Shown: positions 12,066 through 24,060, counted from the stretch's first letter. The stretch is 64,000 nucleotides of DNA from Nephrocerus scutellatus (GCA_947095585.1 OX352761.1:89570779-89634778); one strand, 5' to 3'. Notes: generated from the letters alone by a model not told the origin. Numbers and translations: made by a program.

Positions 12066-13222
12066 GGTAGTAGCAAGCTCAAATTTCATAGGACCTCTGC
12101 CAAAGGGAACACTGGTATTGGTATTCCTTGAGAAATTTTCAAAATGGGCTGAATTTGTGGCCCTCCGAGACGCTACCATCCCCGCTTTAAAAAAAGGTTT
12201 CAAGGAATGCATCCTCAGCCGGTATGGATGCCCGAAAACCCTAATTGCTGATAATGGCACACAATACCGAAGTAAACAGTTCCAGGAATTAATAGCAAAT
12301 CTACAAATCAAGCAAAGATTTACACCGCCATACACCCCTCAAGCCAATCCAACGGAGAGGATGAACTGCATTATCAAGACGATGATCTCACAATACGTGA
12401 AAAGTGGCCACTGGAAATGGGATGAATTCCTCCCTGAACTCATGCTAGCCATGAACACCAGCCGAGACAACCACCAATGAGACAACATGCCAGACCACCT
12501 TAAACCAGAGATAACCTTAAACACCGAACCCGATACGAAGGAGCATATAACCATGTTACTTGATATTCTTGTCCTAGTCAGGCTTAATCTTGCAAAAGCG
12601 TTCGAAATTCAAAAACGCTATTATGACCTACGCCGCCGTCCATGGACTTCGACTATAGGAGAAATGGTGTACTATCGCCATCGACCTTTCTCCTCAACCG
12701 CCTAACATTTCGCCGCAATACTAGCACTCCGTTATGTCGGACCATACCGAATACAAAAGCAAATATCACCAGTAATATTTATCTTCGAAGGAGACCAGCG
12801 AAAAACCATCACCGCCTAATAAAGGATTGTAAAGAAATTCTACACCACCACACTGGAAAAACCCACGACTCAGGTATGGTCAAGAGTACATTCATAGAAT
12901 CAGTCGTAAACAAAATGCCGAAGCACACAAACGCTTGGTGGAATTCACCGAAGCCGACCTAGCACCTGGGACCCATCGACGTACCAGGCCACGTCCCGTG
13001 TTAGCACCCCAGCCGAAGACAACCATACAAGACCTCGTCCGGAACCAAGCGTGGAATAAAGAAGCCACCACCACCCAAGCGTCATCTCACCAGCAACGAG
13101 CTAACCAAATTGGCCCAGATAGCTCCCAAAATTGCTGGGACAGCAGCAACCCCTCTACCTTTCTGTCCCCCAAACCCCAAACAAAACCAACCGATACACT
13201 AACAGGCCAGAGACCAGATTAA
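12066..13222 (+). pseudogene. Integrase end of a second, different Ty3/gypsy element
   Basis: Catalytic core of a retrotransposon integrase: NFIGPLPKGTLVLVFL, FSKWAEFVALRDATIPALKK, LIADNGTQYRSKQF, FTPPYTPQANPTERMN, so D and E of the core are visible. It continues with PELMLAMNTS to a TGA at 12478, then KRYYDLRRRPW and VGPYRIQKQ-like C-terminal sequence in shifted frames. A Pro/Thr/Gln-rich tail follows (about 12935-13222). It overlaps in content with the integrase at 10.8-11.1 kb, so it is a separate element. The 5' part is missing. Confidence 0.8.
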
Positions 13223-13370
13223 GACCCAGCCGAGACACTACCAACCAACTGGAAACATGAACATCGCGAACCTGAACACCCGACAACCAGCCAGAACCAG
13301 CCTTGCAGAAAGAAACCTCTCATCTAAAACCAGAAACCAAAAATATATAATATACAGGGTGTTCGGGTTT

Positions 13371-15496
13371 TGGATGCTAGTCCGTTAAGGGGTGATTCCC
13401 TGGTTCATTTTGAGAAAAAAAATCGTATGGGAGGGTGGTTAATTTTTGATATGCTTTGAGATTCAGAAAAAAAATACACACAAATGTTAAACTGTAACTT
13501 CCAAAATATTTATCGGAGAGCAACCAGTCTTATTTGGTAATTGTATAGGTATATAGCTAATTTAAGATCTAAGTGGTTACCTTGCATCAGAATCCGTTTG
13601 AGAGCTATGATGCTTTAAATTAAAAACAATATAAAATTTTTTTTTATAAAATTAAATTTTTCTAAAAAGATATTTTTTTGGCCTTATTTTAAATCGCCTT
13701 GATATTCTATAAATATTTGTACTCATGCGTCAGGAATGCGACGCGTTGGAAATCTGCGTTGATATTCATTGCGAGCTCGGGATGCATTACCATCGCAAAA
13801 AATCCAAAGAAATTGATACGAAAGAACATCCAATACACACAGCAGCTCAACAGATAAGGGAAGAATTTCCGAGAATTGAAATAACCAAATCAAATAACTT
13901 AAACGAATATTAGCCTGTATTCAATCGCAAGGAGGACATTTTGAGCATCTTTTATAACTACATGTAGTAATTTTACGTAATAAAATATTTAAAAATAAAA
14001 TGTTAATTTTTCATCACATATTCAAACCTTTATACCGCAATAAATCGAGAGTCTCGAGCCAAACTTTGTAAGGTCAAAAAAAAATAAATTATAACGTTTT
14101 TTTTTTTAGAAAAATTGAATTTTATAAAAAAATCATATTTTTAAATTCTCTATATTAACTTCGCGTGCACGTGGCTGGCTGGCTGGTCAGATTTTCTGAT
14201 CATTTTTTAACCCACTTCCCATAGCCCGATTTTATTGAAATTTTGCACACATGTATATTTCCGGTGACAATACTTTTTATTAAAATTTGGAGCCCCTCGG
14301 ACCTCGGGGCCGGGGAACTCCCATACAAATATTTTACAAAATTTACCTGATTTTCTTAAAATTATACACAAATGCGTATCTTGTAATAATATTGATGACC
14401 CCGGGTAACAGGGTCATGTTTATCTCCATAGGCCCCAACAAATTTTTTAAAAAAATTAACCCGATTTTCTTCAAATTTTATATACGTGTGTATCTCCATG
14501 GACAACACTTTTTGTAAAAAATTTGGAGACCCCGGGCCTCAGGGTCGTCGGGCCCCATAAAATTTTTTTTAAAAAAATTAACCCGATTTTCTTCAAATTT
14601 TATATACGTGTGTATCTCCGATGAACAACACTTTTTGTAAAAATTTTGGATACCCCGGGCCCCGGTGTCGTGGGGTCCCTAAAACTTTTTTAAAAAAATT
14701 AATCCGGTTTTCTTCAAATTTTATATACGCGTGTATCTCCGATAGAGAACACTTTTTGTAAAAAATTTGGACAGCCCGGGCCCAGGGTCATTGGGCCCCA
14801 ACAAATTTTTTAAAAACTTAACCCGATTTTCTTCAAATTTTATATACGTGTGTATCTCCGATGGACAACACTTATTGTAAACATTTTACAGAAGCCGGGC
14901 CCTGGGGTCGTGGGGCCTCATACAAATTTAAAATAAAAAATGCTATACACATAGTTATCTCCGATGGACAAAACTTTTTGAACATTTTTTAAGCGAATGG
15001 GCCCGAGGGCTGCCCGTATAAATTTTTTAAAAATTAGCCCGAATTACTTTAAATTTTAAACATATGTGTATCTCCGACAGACCGAACTTTTGGTAAACAT
15101 TTTCGAGTTTTTGATTAGAATTTTTTTCCCATGGAAATTTTTTTTACACATGTGAGAATAGTTTTTGAAAAAAATTTGAAGTGAAGAGGGCTTTAATGTT
15201 AATTTTTTCCAAATAAACCAGGTACAAACTTTGCACACATATGTATCCCTTATTAGAGAATTTATATGAAAATTTTTAATTTTTATGGATTGCTTTACTT
15301 TTTAATGTAAATGATAGCTGTAATGAAATAGCTCTCAAAAGGATGCAGATGCAAGATAACCACTTAGATCTTAAATTAGCCTTAAAAACCCTGCATCTCA
15401 AAGAATATCATATACCCCTCCCATACGATTTTTTTTCAGAATGAACCAATGAATTACCCCTTAACGGATTAGCATCCCAAACCCGAACACCCTGTA
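13371..15496. mobile_element. Long-TIR DNA element (Tc1/mariner-type ends), non-autonomous, split by family A
   Basis: The left end, CAGGGTGTTCGGGTTTTGGA at 13371, is mirrored at 15477-15496; both ends are flanked by TATA, fitting a TA target duplication. The inverted match continues inward through TTAAGGGGTGATTCCCTGGT (complement at about 15455) and the AAGATCTAAGTGGTTACCTTGCAT region (13565-13590 against 15352-15375). Arms are about 200-250 bp with small gaps. No transposase frame survives; an open frame at 13725-13913 is unrecognised. A family A copy occupies most of the middle. Confidence 0.8.
14140..15290 (+). repeat. Family A, best copy (reference description)
   Basis: Layout: conserved left end AAATTCTCTATATTAACTTC + GCG; variable short-tandem block (here GGCTGGCTGGCTGG); a TTTTTAACCCACTTCCC link; tandem units; and a right end near GATTAGAGAATTT-type sequence followed by TTTTTAATTTTTATGG. 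Units begin CCGATTTTCTTCAAAT at 14461, 14583, 14704 and 14823, giving periods of 122, 121 and 119 bp. Each unit carries GTGTATCTCCGATGGACAAC, CACTTTTTGTAAAAATTT and a GC-rich GACCCCGGGCC block. No coding capacity, LTR or tRNA promoter is visible. Both ends carry AGAGAATTT in inverted order. Class unknown. Confidence 0.85.
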
Positions 15497-15890
15497 TAAT
15501 AAATGAAATATGAAATAAATAGAAAAAATGAGAAAAACTAGCTCTGGAACGCCTTGACCAATTTCAACCAAACTTTGTATACATATTAGTTACTATCTGG
15601 AATCAAATATGGGCGGTGGGGGGTAGCACGTATTTTGGCTGTGGGAGGCTGCTGCCAACCCTAACACAGGCAAAAAACCTGCTCCCCCCCTGCTACAGTT
15701 TTCGGTATCACCGTGATGAGTTATTTATCGCCGCAGGGTGGTGGGTGACCGATATTAGTGTCAATTCTAATGTTTTCGGGGTCGCTGAGTTGAATGGTGA
15801 TGATAAGACAGCTTTAGGTGGAAGGGGTCGATAACTGTTCGGGGGGGGGGGGGGGGGATGTCCGATATTAGTGTTGATGCTACCCCCGCT
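15497..15890. other. Repeat-derived spacer with G17 homopolymer
   Basis: No gene seen. It includes GCTCTGGAACGCCTTGACCA, a GC-rich stretch at 15600-15830, and an uninterrupted run of 17 G at 15841-15857. Open frames here overlap the homopolymer and show no domain. Confidence 0.6.
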
Positions 15891-16100
15891 GCCCGAGGTG
15901 CCCAAATTTTAATAGAAAGTATTTTCATGGGAAATACACATGTGTGAAAAGTTTGAATAAAATCGGACTTTAGAAAGTGTGTTAAAAATTGATCACAAGA
16001 TTCTACCCACCAGCCAGCCAACGGGTACGCGAAGTTAATATAGAGAATTTGAAAAAACAACCCATAAAAATTAAAATTTTTCATCTAAATTCTCTAATCG
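15890..16100 (-). repeat. Family A copy, reverse, joined to the right end of another copy
   Basis: Units in reverse orientation end with CCAGCCAGCCAACGGG, then CGCGAAGTTAATATAGAGAA. The right end of a further copy (ACAACCCATAAAAATTAAAA, then AAATTCTCTAATC) follows at once, so two copies are in head-to-tail order. Confidence 0.75.
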
Positions 16101-17110
16101 ATCCTGGGCCATTTTTTTTATTGTAGAAAAAATCATCGAAAGAGACATTTGACATCAGATGTTAAAATTGAAAATGCTCAGATCATTTTATTCTGAGCAC
16201 TTAGAGCGCGCTCATAATTTCTTTCTTGATTTCTTGAGAACTCTTTGACTGCTCTGAACTAATTTATGAAAACGCCAAATGACAGAATATTGTGAAAACT
16301 TGTTGTTCTATCTGTAAGTTGATATCGACAACAAAAAACGACATCAATAAAAATACAATTCAGTAAATAAGTAAGTAATTTGAATTAAGCATACAACTTT
16401 TATGTCTCGTTTCATTTGCTGGGTTTATTTGTGGGTGAGCTAAGATTTCTCTCTCGTGGTTTCAGTTTAACGTTGCATTTGCGAACAGTGCCCGGAGTAC
16501 GGTTTGATTTTATGTACCTTTGTTTTGTAACCGATAATGTTACTTTGCTACCCGTCGGCAATCGGGTACATCGGGCACTCACCTCGTTCATCTCGAAAAC
16601 TCTGTCACTTTGAAAGCTAACCTATGGATATTGTTTGTGCAATTGGAAAGAGACATTAGTAAACAAAAAAAAACAACCCATAAAAATTAAAATTTTTCAT
16701 CTAAATTCTCTAATCGCAGAAATTGATATGGGAACCCCTCGATCCTGGGCCATTTTTTTTTATTGTAGGAGAAAATCATCGAAACAGACATTTGACATCA
16801 GATGTTAAAATTGAAAATGCTCAGATCATTTTATTCTGAGCACTTAGAGCACGCTCATACTCTGAGCAAATAAGAAACACGAACATTTATCTTGAGAACT
16901 CTTTGACTGCTCTGAACTAATTTATGAAAACGCGAAATGACAGAATATTGCGAAAACTTGTTGTTCTATCTATAAGTTGATATCGACAACAAAAAACGAC
17001 ATCAATAAAAATAAAATTCAGTAAATAATAAAAAATGTAAGTTGAATTAAGCATAAAACATTTATGTCTCGTTTCATTTGCTGGGTTCATTTGTGCGTGA
17101 GCTAAGATTT
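16100..17110. repeat. Local direct duplication, two copies of about 340 bp (16105-16440 and 16740-17110)
   Basis: Both copies share CCTGGGCCATTTTTTT, GACATTTGACATCAGATGTT, GCTCAGATCATTTTATTCTG, AGAACTCTTTGACTGCTCTG, TGATATCGACAACAAAAAAC and TATGTCTCGTTTCATTTGCT, in the same order and strand, offset by about 635 bp. Identity by eye is above 90 percent with a few indels. Copy 2 is again preceded by the family A right end (16673-16716). Unique sequence lies between the copies. No gene recognised. Confidence 0.85.
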
Positions 17111-17134
17111 ATCTCTCTCACTCTAACACCAAAA

Positions 17135-17580
17135 CCATGCAGCGCAGCCGACTGCGCAGCACACACCGCACACAGTCCATAAAGGGCGACGAATATCTGA
17201 TGCCAGTATAGATATTTAAAAAATGTATAAGGGCCTTGCGGCCGAACCCGGGACACGATCACTACCAAATTTTCGAAAAAGTATTGTTTATTGGGTATAC
17301 ACATGTGTGTAAAATTTGAAGAAAATCGGGTAAATTTTTTAAAATTTTTGTATGGGAGCCCCCTGACCCCGCAGCCCGAGGGGCCTCAAAATTTAATAGA
17401 AAGTGTTGTCTCCGGAAATACACATGTGTGCCAAATTTCAATAAAATCGGACTGTAGGAAGTGGGTTAAAAATTGATCGCAAGAATCCATCACAAATCCA
17501 CAAACCCACAAACCCACAAACCCACAAGCCCACAAACCCACAAACACACGGGCAAGTGAAGTTATTATAGAGAATTTAAT
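17135..17580 (-). repeat. Family A copy with GC-rich head and CCCACAAA tandem block
   Basis: Begins with GCAGCCGACTGCGCAGCACA, then AAGGGCCTTGCGGCCGAACC, then reverse units. The variable block is CACAAACCCACAAACCCACA-type (17490-17550), before the AAGTTATTATAGAGAATTTA end. The head recurs at 17805. Confidence 0.8.
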
Positions 17581-17799
17581 AAATACATATTACTTAAAGA
17601 TGAAATGGAAGGTTCATAATCGATTCGACTTTTATACTATTACGCTCATTCATGGTAACTTTGTGAAATGGCATTAATAATGATTGTGTCGGAGTAATGT
17701 ATATTGACGCTTGAGAAATGATGTGAAACCGAAATTCTCTGTTTTCGTTCATTATTAGAATAGAATAGATTTTGCAATCAAAATCCACGACCCAAAACC

Positions 17800-18435
17800 A
17801 AGCATCGCAGCCGACTGCGCAGCACACACCGCACCACTCATTAAAGTACGACGGTATCTGATGCCACTATATGATATTTAAAAAAATGTATAAGGGCCTT
17901 GCGGCCGAACCCGGGGTCCGATCACTATAAAATTTTAGAAAAAGTATTGTTTATTGGGTATACACATATGTGTAAAATTTGAAAAAAATCTGGTAATTTT
18001 TTTTAAATTTGTATGGGAGCCCCACGAACCCGGGGCCCGATCACTTCCAAATTTTAAAAGAAAGTATTGTCACCAGAAATACACATGTGTACAAAATTTC
18101 CAGAAAAATCGGGCTTTAGCAAGTGCGTTAAAAATTGATAATTAAAAAAAAAATTGTATGGGAGCCGACCCCGGGGCCCGAACGCTTCAAAAAATTTACA
18201 AAAATTATGCGTATAAAATTTGAAGAAAATCGGGTGAATTTTTTAAAAATTTTGTATGGGAGCTCCGACCCCGAGGTGCCCAAATTTGAATAGAAAATAT
18301 TGTCATGGCAAAGACACATGTGTGCCAAATTTGAATAAAATCGGACTTAAGGAAGTGTGTTAAAAATTGATCACCAGATTCTGCCAGCCAGCCAGCCACG
18401 GGCTCGCGAAGTTAATATAGAGAATTTAAAAATAA
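17800..18435 (-). repeat. Family A copy, second occurrence of the same head
   Basis: Same head as at 17140 (GCAGCCGACTGCGCAGCACA; AAGGGCCTTGCGGCCGAACC), about 660 bp downstream in direct order. Three reverse units follow, with variable block CCAGCCAGCCAGCC and conserved end CGCGAAGTTAATATAGAGAA. It probably arose by local duplication with the previous copy. Confidence 0.8.
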
Positions 18436-18985
18436 TACAAGTTCACAATTTATACTGGTGATAACTTTAAATGTACACATAAACACTTACTACATGTACT
18501 TTACAATATTTCTGCAAGCAAGAGCTTTTCAACTGCACTGGTTGAATTCCAATTACCTAACGAATTTTCTGCGGTGAACGCCACCTGTTATACTCATTGA
18601 AAAGCTTCCAGAAACTTCCAATATTGTAGACAGAAATATCGAGAAAATACCAGAAAATTTAAGCCTTATTCCCTTCTTTACAACTAACGATATTTATTTG
18701 CAGTGAGTCATCTTCTAAAAATTAACTACATGTTCAATCATGTTCTTTTACAAAAACCGGGCAAACCGCATAAACCGGTTTGACTACATTTTTGAGCAGT
18801 ACATATATAGGTTGTATCTGTTAAGGTGGCAAATACTTAAAGGGATGATTCCTTGGTTAATTTCTTTAAAAAAAAATCATATTGGATGGTGGGTCTATTT
18901 TTACCCCCTGCAGTGTACGCAGCGTTTTAAAACGAAGAGAAGTACTTTTGACCTTACATCATTTCACACCCTGTAACTGTTTGTC
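18436..18985. other. Unique DNA with a decayed TIR-element fragment
   Basis: No gene. At about 18755-18810 is a module also present, inverted, at about 6848-6905 (CGGGCAAACCGCATAAACCG, CATTTTTGAGCAGTACAT). At 18820-18895, TTAAGGTGGCAAATACTTAA and GGGATGATTCCTTGGTTAAT resemble the TIR of the element at 13371-15496. Confidence 0.5.
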
Positions 18986-18989
18986 GTGG

Positions 18990-19360
18990 AATCTTGCGAT
19001 AAATTTTTTCCCACTTCCCAAATTTTACAAAATTTCCCCGATTTTCTTCAAATTTTTTTGACATGTCTATGCCCGATGCACAATACTTTTTGTAAACATT
19101 TTGGAGACCCCGGGCCTCGGGATCGTGAGCCCCAATACAAAATTTTTAAAAAAATTACCCGATTTTCTTTGAATTTTATACACATGTGTATCTCCAATGT
19201 ACAACACTTTTTGTAAAAATGTAAGGCCCAGAGACTCGAGTGGTGCCCATGTAAATTTTTTAAAAATTAAAAATTTCCTTCAAATTTTAAACTCATAATA
19301 TGTATCTCTTATTAGAGAATTAACATTAAAAATTTTAATTTTTATGGGTTGTTTTTTTTT
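18990..19360 (+). repeat. Family A copy
   Basis: Units with CCGATTTTCTTCAAAT, TGTATCTCCAATGTACAACA and GACCCCGGGCCTCGGG blocks. It ends TTAGAGAATTAACAT, then TTTTAATTTTTATGGGTTG. Confidence 0.8.
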
Positions 19361-19735
19361 TTAATTTTATTTTCAAACGCGATTATTTCAAAAAAGGCTC
19401 TGGTATAATTTTCTTTGACATACGCATTGGGGCAACAGGAGTAGGGTTAAAATTAAAGTTTTTAAGATTAACGAAATCGTACTTTTGACCTTACATGACT
19501 TCATACCCTAAAACTCTTGAACGTTTCCAGCTATAAGGTTATTATTGGTCTTTTTTGAAAGAAAATTAAATTTTTAAGATCAAACAATGTACATTTTTTA
19601 ACTTTTTTAAGCCATACCGATATGAAGTTTGTTAAAATAAAAAAAAATAATTTTTTTTTAATTGTATTTACCAACACGATTATTTTGAGAAATGCTCTAG
19701 GTTAAATTTTTTCTAACAAATTCCTAATCAATTTC
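19361..19735. other. AT-rich spacer, no gene seen
   Basis: T-rich sequence with two near-copies of ACTTTTGACCTTACATGACT (one here near 19490, a relative at 18948). No domain or RNA found. Confidence 0.5.
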
Positions 19736-19866
19736 CTACAAATCCACGCCACGATATTAACGATCAAATACAAACTAACACAACGAATACATCTCCCCCA
19801 AGGTTTGCACAAACTGCTTCATATGGCACCACTTCAAATAAACAGAGCAAAAACGAACAAACACAC

Positions 19867-20163
19867 TGTTGGGTTAGGCCGAACAGGGAAATAAATATTT
19901 GTAGCCAATTTAGTCGTTTTCGAATATTAATTGCTCAAATATTCTTAGATTTATTGAAATCAATAAATACAATTAAACAATGTTTTCTTACTAATAATAT
20001 GTAATAATTTACGTGTTTTCTCGTCCTGTCTCCTGCACGGCCTAGGTAGAAGTGAAATTTGATAGAAACAAGATGGTCGTGCATGACATTTCAATTGGGT
20101 GAAGTTCGGTGATGTTTGTCCGGTATTTACACCAGACGTGTTTACACTGGACTTGTTCTAACA
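19867..20163 (-). repeat. 3' LTR of the BEL element
   Basis: 297 bp, beginning TGTTAGAACAAGTCCAGTG and ending TAACCCAACA on minus. It matches the 5' LTR remnant over CTCGTCCTGTCTCCTGCACG and GTCGTGCATGACATTTCAAT. Confidence 0.85.
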
Positions 20164-20178
20164 CTCCCTCCCCGTAAA

Positions 20179-23100
20179 CTAACTATTTGGTTTACGTTCT
20201 GATGACTTCGACACGTCCAGCACTGCTAACTTGACGGCAGGTCTGTCATAAATACCGGTGGCGGTTTGCACGGTGGTGCTCCTCACCTGCCCGTCTGCGA
20301 AGTTCAAGTTTTGATTACACGCCAGGCCAGGCCAGAAGTTCTCGGTGAATCTCTGCGAGGTTAACCAATTTCGCTTGAGAGCGATAGTGCTTTCGTTAAA
20401 GACAACGTGGGGTTTAGTCCCGTTTAACGAACCCAGAAGGAAGTGGTTGGGCGTTAACGCTTCTTGCTGTTCGCTTTCTATCGGAAGGTATGTCAGAGGG
20501 CTGGAATTAATCACTTTTTCGGCGCTTATTATCATGTTTTTTAATAACTCTTCTGATGGATTTTTGGTTAGTAGAGTATAACGAAGAACGTTCTTTACGG
20601 ACCGCACCAACCGCTCCCAGGTACCACCCATATTAGGCGAGGCCGGAGGTATAAATTTCCACTTTGTTCCAGAGGTGGTAAAGGCTTCCGATAACTTGTT
20701 GTTATCTATGTGCCAGCTCTCGTTCAGCGCCTTTAAAGTTAGGACCGTTGTCGCAGTAAAACTCCCTTGGGACTCTTCTTCGGGAAATGAAGTTTTGTAT
20801 GGCGAGGATGCATCAGTCGGTGTTCAGCGTATGCGTGACTTCTAAATGGATTGCCCATACTGTAAGGCATGTTATTAGGACAATCGATCTTTTTTCTATA
20901 CGTCTGTGAATTGTTACTAACATGGGAGCAAAATAGTCGATTCCAGCTAATGTAAACGGCAGAGAAAATGAGGCTAGCCTGGCCGGTGGCAGTGGTCCCA
21001 TACTCGGTGGCTCAGGTTTGGCTCTTGAATTTTTGCATTCTTGACAGCCTTTTCTTATTTTTGCTAGTACTGCTCGCATTTGTGGTATATTAAATCTTTG
21101 CGGCAATTCGTTGATAACTGTCTCGTGATTTTGATGATGATACTTGTTGTGATGGTTTTGCACTATCAGCTGGGTGATGTGATGGTATTTTGGTAGAATA
21201 ATAGGGTACTGTAGATCTGTTGGTGCATCTTTTGAATGCCTTATTCTTCCTTGCATGCGTAGAATCTGGTTTTCGTCGAGAAAAGGAGACAGCTTGTAGA
21301 TAAGACTGGACTTTTCTATCATTTTTGGTGGCGAACTGTCGTTTGCAGATGATAGTACGGCTATTTCGCTCTGAAATGCATCAATTTGTGCTTGCTTTAA
21401 CAGAATTATTTCCGCTTGCCACAGTTTAGATTGCGTAAGGTCGCCAGAAATGTTTGCTGCCTTTCTTATCTTAGCTTTAAGCAGTTGCGTGTACTTTAAA
21501 ACATAGGCAGTACTTCGTACCAAGTTTGTACTACCAACCGTGTCAGTCTGGAGAATCTACTCGGATCGATTATGGGTGACGGCATTTCAAAGTGCCCGCC
21601 TACGAATTGTGCTTTAAGTTCTTCGTTTATGGTTTCCAGGTCGACTTTTTGCTTTGGCCAACAGTCACAGGATTGCTTTAAAAAGGCTGGGCCATTAAAC
21701 CATCTACTCCGTGTTGTAAGGCCTGGATTTCGATTCCATCTTGTTCCTTCGTCAGCAACGTTCTCTTCTGAGCCACTGCCAATCTTGAACTGTGCTACTC
21801 TCAAGGATTTCGCTTATACGAAATGCTACGAATTGCCGATATTTTCTGAGTTCTGAGCGAATCCAATATAAGACGGTTCGCGAATCTGTCCAAAATATGC
21901 GTCGTTTGAATTCAATGGAATGTGAATCCGTTAGTGTCTTAGCTTGCTTTACTCCGAGAACTGCGGCTTGAAGCTCTAGACGAGGAATCGATAATGGCTT
22001 TTATGGCGCAACACGAGTTTTGGAGCCTATAAGCGTGCAGTCGACTTTCGAACTGTTGTATGTTCTGATGTATGCAACTGCTGCATAACCGCATTCACCC
22101 GCGTCGACAAAAACGTGAATCTCTGGCCATATCTTCCCAGTATTAATATTATAACACCGTGGGATTTGAAGATGTTCTAATTCTAATTAGAACCGGATCC
22201 AGTTGCGCCATTTCACCTCGTGATTCTCTTCGATTTCCTCATCCCATTCTATTTTAGAGCGCCAGATTTCCTGCAACAGTATCTTTAAATACATTAGAAG
22301 GTGTCCTATAAGTCCCAATGGGGCAAAGACGGACATTAAGGTTCGTAACACTTCGCTTTTCGTTGGGCAGCGATGTCCCTTAAGCAGCTCTCTTCTGCTA
22401 GGAACTGGTGTGAATTTAAATATGAAACTATCTGTATCCATGCGCCACCACATTCCAAACACCTTTTCTGTAGCAAGAGCACTTTGTGTGTCCATGTTCA
22501 TACTAATGGTCGGCTTAGATCGCAACGCCCGAACAACTTGTTCTGAATTGGACATCCAGTTTCTAATTCTAAATTCCCCACGCTGATGTATCATTTGTAT
22601 CGGGTGTTTCAACAGGTGCGCTTCAACTTTTCTCCGATAGGGACGGCGAACGACGCCATATTTTATATTGTTCTTTTGTCATTTGGAAACTTCATTAGTA
22701 TACATTTCATCATGGAATGCTACATATGTGAACAGCGATTGCAAATCGTACAAATTTTTTATCAAAATAATCGTTCTGTTGCCGCTACTTTAAGAGCAGA
22801 TTTTCACCGAAAAACCATCTTCAGCGATGAGGCTCACTTTTGGCTAGAAGGATTTGTCAACAAGCAAAATATGCGTTTCTGGGCAGAAAGCAACCCACAC
22901 GTGATTCATGAGGCACCGTTGCATCCCGAAAAAGTCACTGTTTGGTGCACACTGTCCAAGTAGTCATCCACATAGTGTCTATCTAAAATGGCTGCTACTG
23001 CCTTTGGATGCGTCTTACTAAACTTTTCGGCATTTTTGTTTTTGATATACATGGGGAGCAGGTGGCTCCAAAGTCATTACTTGCATAACGTAGGTGTCAA

Positions 23101-24060
23101 ACTCGGTCGAATTAATGTTACCCCAGAGGTCCTCTTTTCTTATCCTAATTTGATGAAACATCTCTTGGATATCGCTACATATTGCTACTGCCTTTTCGCG
23201 AAACTTGTAGAGTTCAGCTGGTAGCGATGTAAGTTGGTCTGGACCCTTGATCAAGACTGAATTGAGTGACACTCCATCAACTTTGGCAGCTGCGTCCCAA
23301 ACTATACGAAGCTTTTCCGGTTTATTGACGTTTCTAACTGGGAATACTGGGAGATACCAAGATGATCTGCGATGATCGTTAGCTTCTATCGATGATAGCT
23401 TGCGAGCATAGCCTTTCGTGATGTAATCTTTGATGATTGCATCCATATCATCAAACAGTTTTTTTCCCCGTAGTATCCTCTTTTGTAACGCCGCAAGCCT
23501 CCTCCTTGCCATTGGTAGACTATCCGGCAAATACACTTTGTCAAACTTCCAGAGTAGTCCTGTTTCGTAACGACCATCCACATATTGGGTAGTAGTACTT
23601 AATATTTCTATGGCCCTTTTGTCTTCTTCCGATGTCAATAATTTAGCCGGTTTGGTCACCCCAAAGTTTTCTAGACAAACATACTCGCTTAATTGACGTT
23701 GCAGATCCTCGTTTAAGCTGGATGTGCACTCACACTGATGGTATACATTTCCATATGCCAGCTTATTTAATTTGCCGTCTTCAAGGCACGCATGTATAGA
23801 CCACCCGAGACGCGTCTTTGTTGCCACTGGTGCGTCTGCCTTACCTTATTTACATCGTAAGGGTACCCCCAATTTCCAAATATTTAATCCAATCAATAAG
23901 CGAGGAATAGCCATTTTATACGAAGATACGGGTAGGTGGGCTAAGTGCTTAAACCATTACTGTAAGTTGTCAAAATCAGTAGTTTGTATAGGTAGATTTA
24001 GGCTTGCTACAGTGCGAACGTTCGTGATAGAATATATTTTGCTTTTATAACTTGTTGCCG
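20179..24060 (-). pseudogene. BEL/Pao pol (RT, RNase H, integrase), broken
   Basis: Reverse transcriptase: LRIVWDAAAKVDGVSLNS (about 23270), AICSDIQEMFHQIRIR, and a catalytic HYVDDYLDS just before the deleted mariner at about 22960. Then HQRGEFRIRNWMSNSEQV, VFGMWWRMDTDSF, and an RNase H region with VFVDAGECGYAAVAYIR (about 22100). Integrase: zinc-type segment KGCQECKNSRAKPEPPSMG (about 21020) and FTLAGIDYFAP (about 20930). C-terminus: SSPLTYLPIESEQQEALTPN (about 20490) to the stop at 20179. Frame changes occur near 23030, 22187, 21500 and 20813-20631, so no polyprotein can be made. Confidence 0.85.
22600..22958 (+). mobile_element. Internally deleted mariner-like element in BEL RT
   Basis: It starts CGGGTGTTTCAACAGGTGCG and encodes the N-terminal HTH start (ECYICEQRLQIVQIFYQNNR), fused directly to the catalytic segment FHRKTIFSDEAHFWLEGF and HPEKVTVWC. 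The part between is deleted, and the 3' half with the right TIR is missing. It splits BEL pol immediately after the YVDDYLDS motif. It belongs to a different lineage from the mariner at 24.7 kb. Confidence 0.8.

Noticed and set aside
12935..13222. Separate Pro/Thr-rich host protein
   Set aside because: It follows the gypsy integrase in order and is best read as the pol C-terminal tail.
14140..18435. CRISPR array
   Set aside because: Regular repeats exist but units are about 120 bp, diverged, without unique spacers, in a fly genome.
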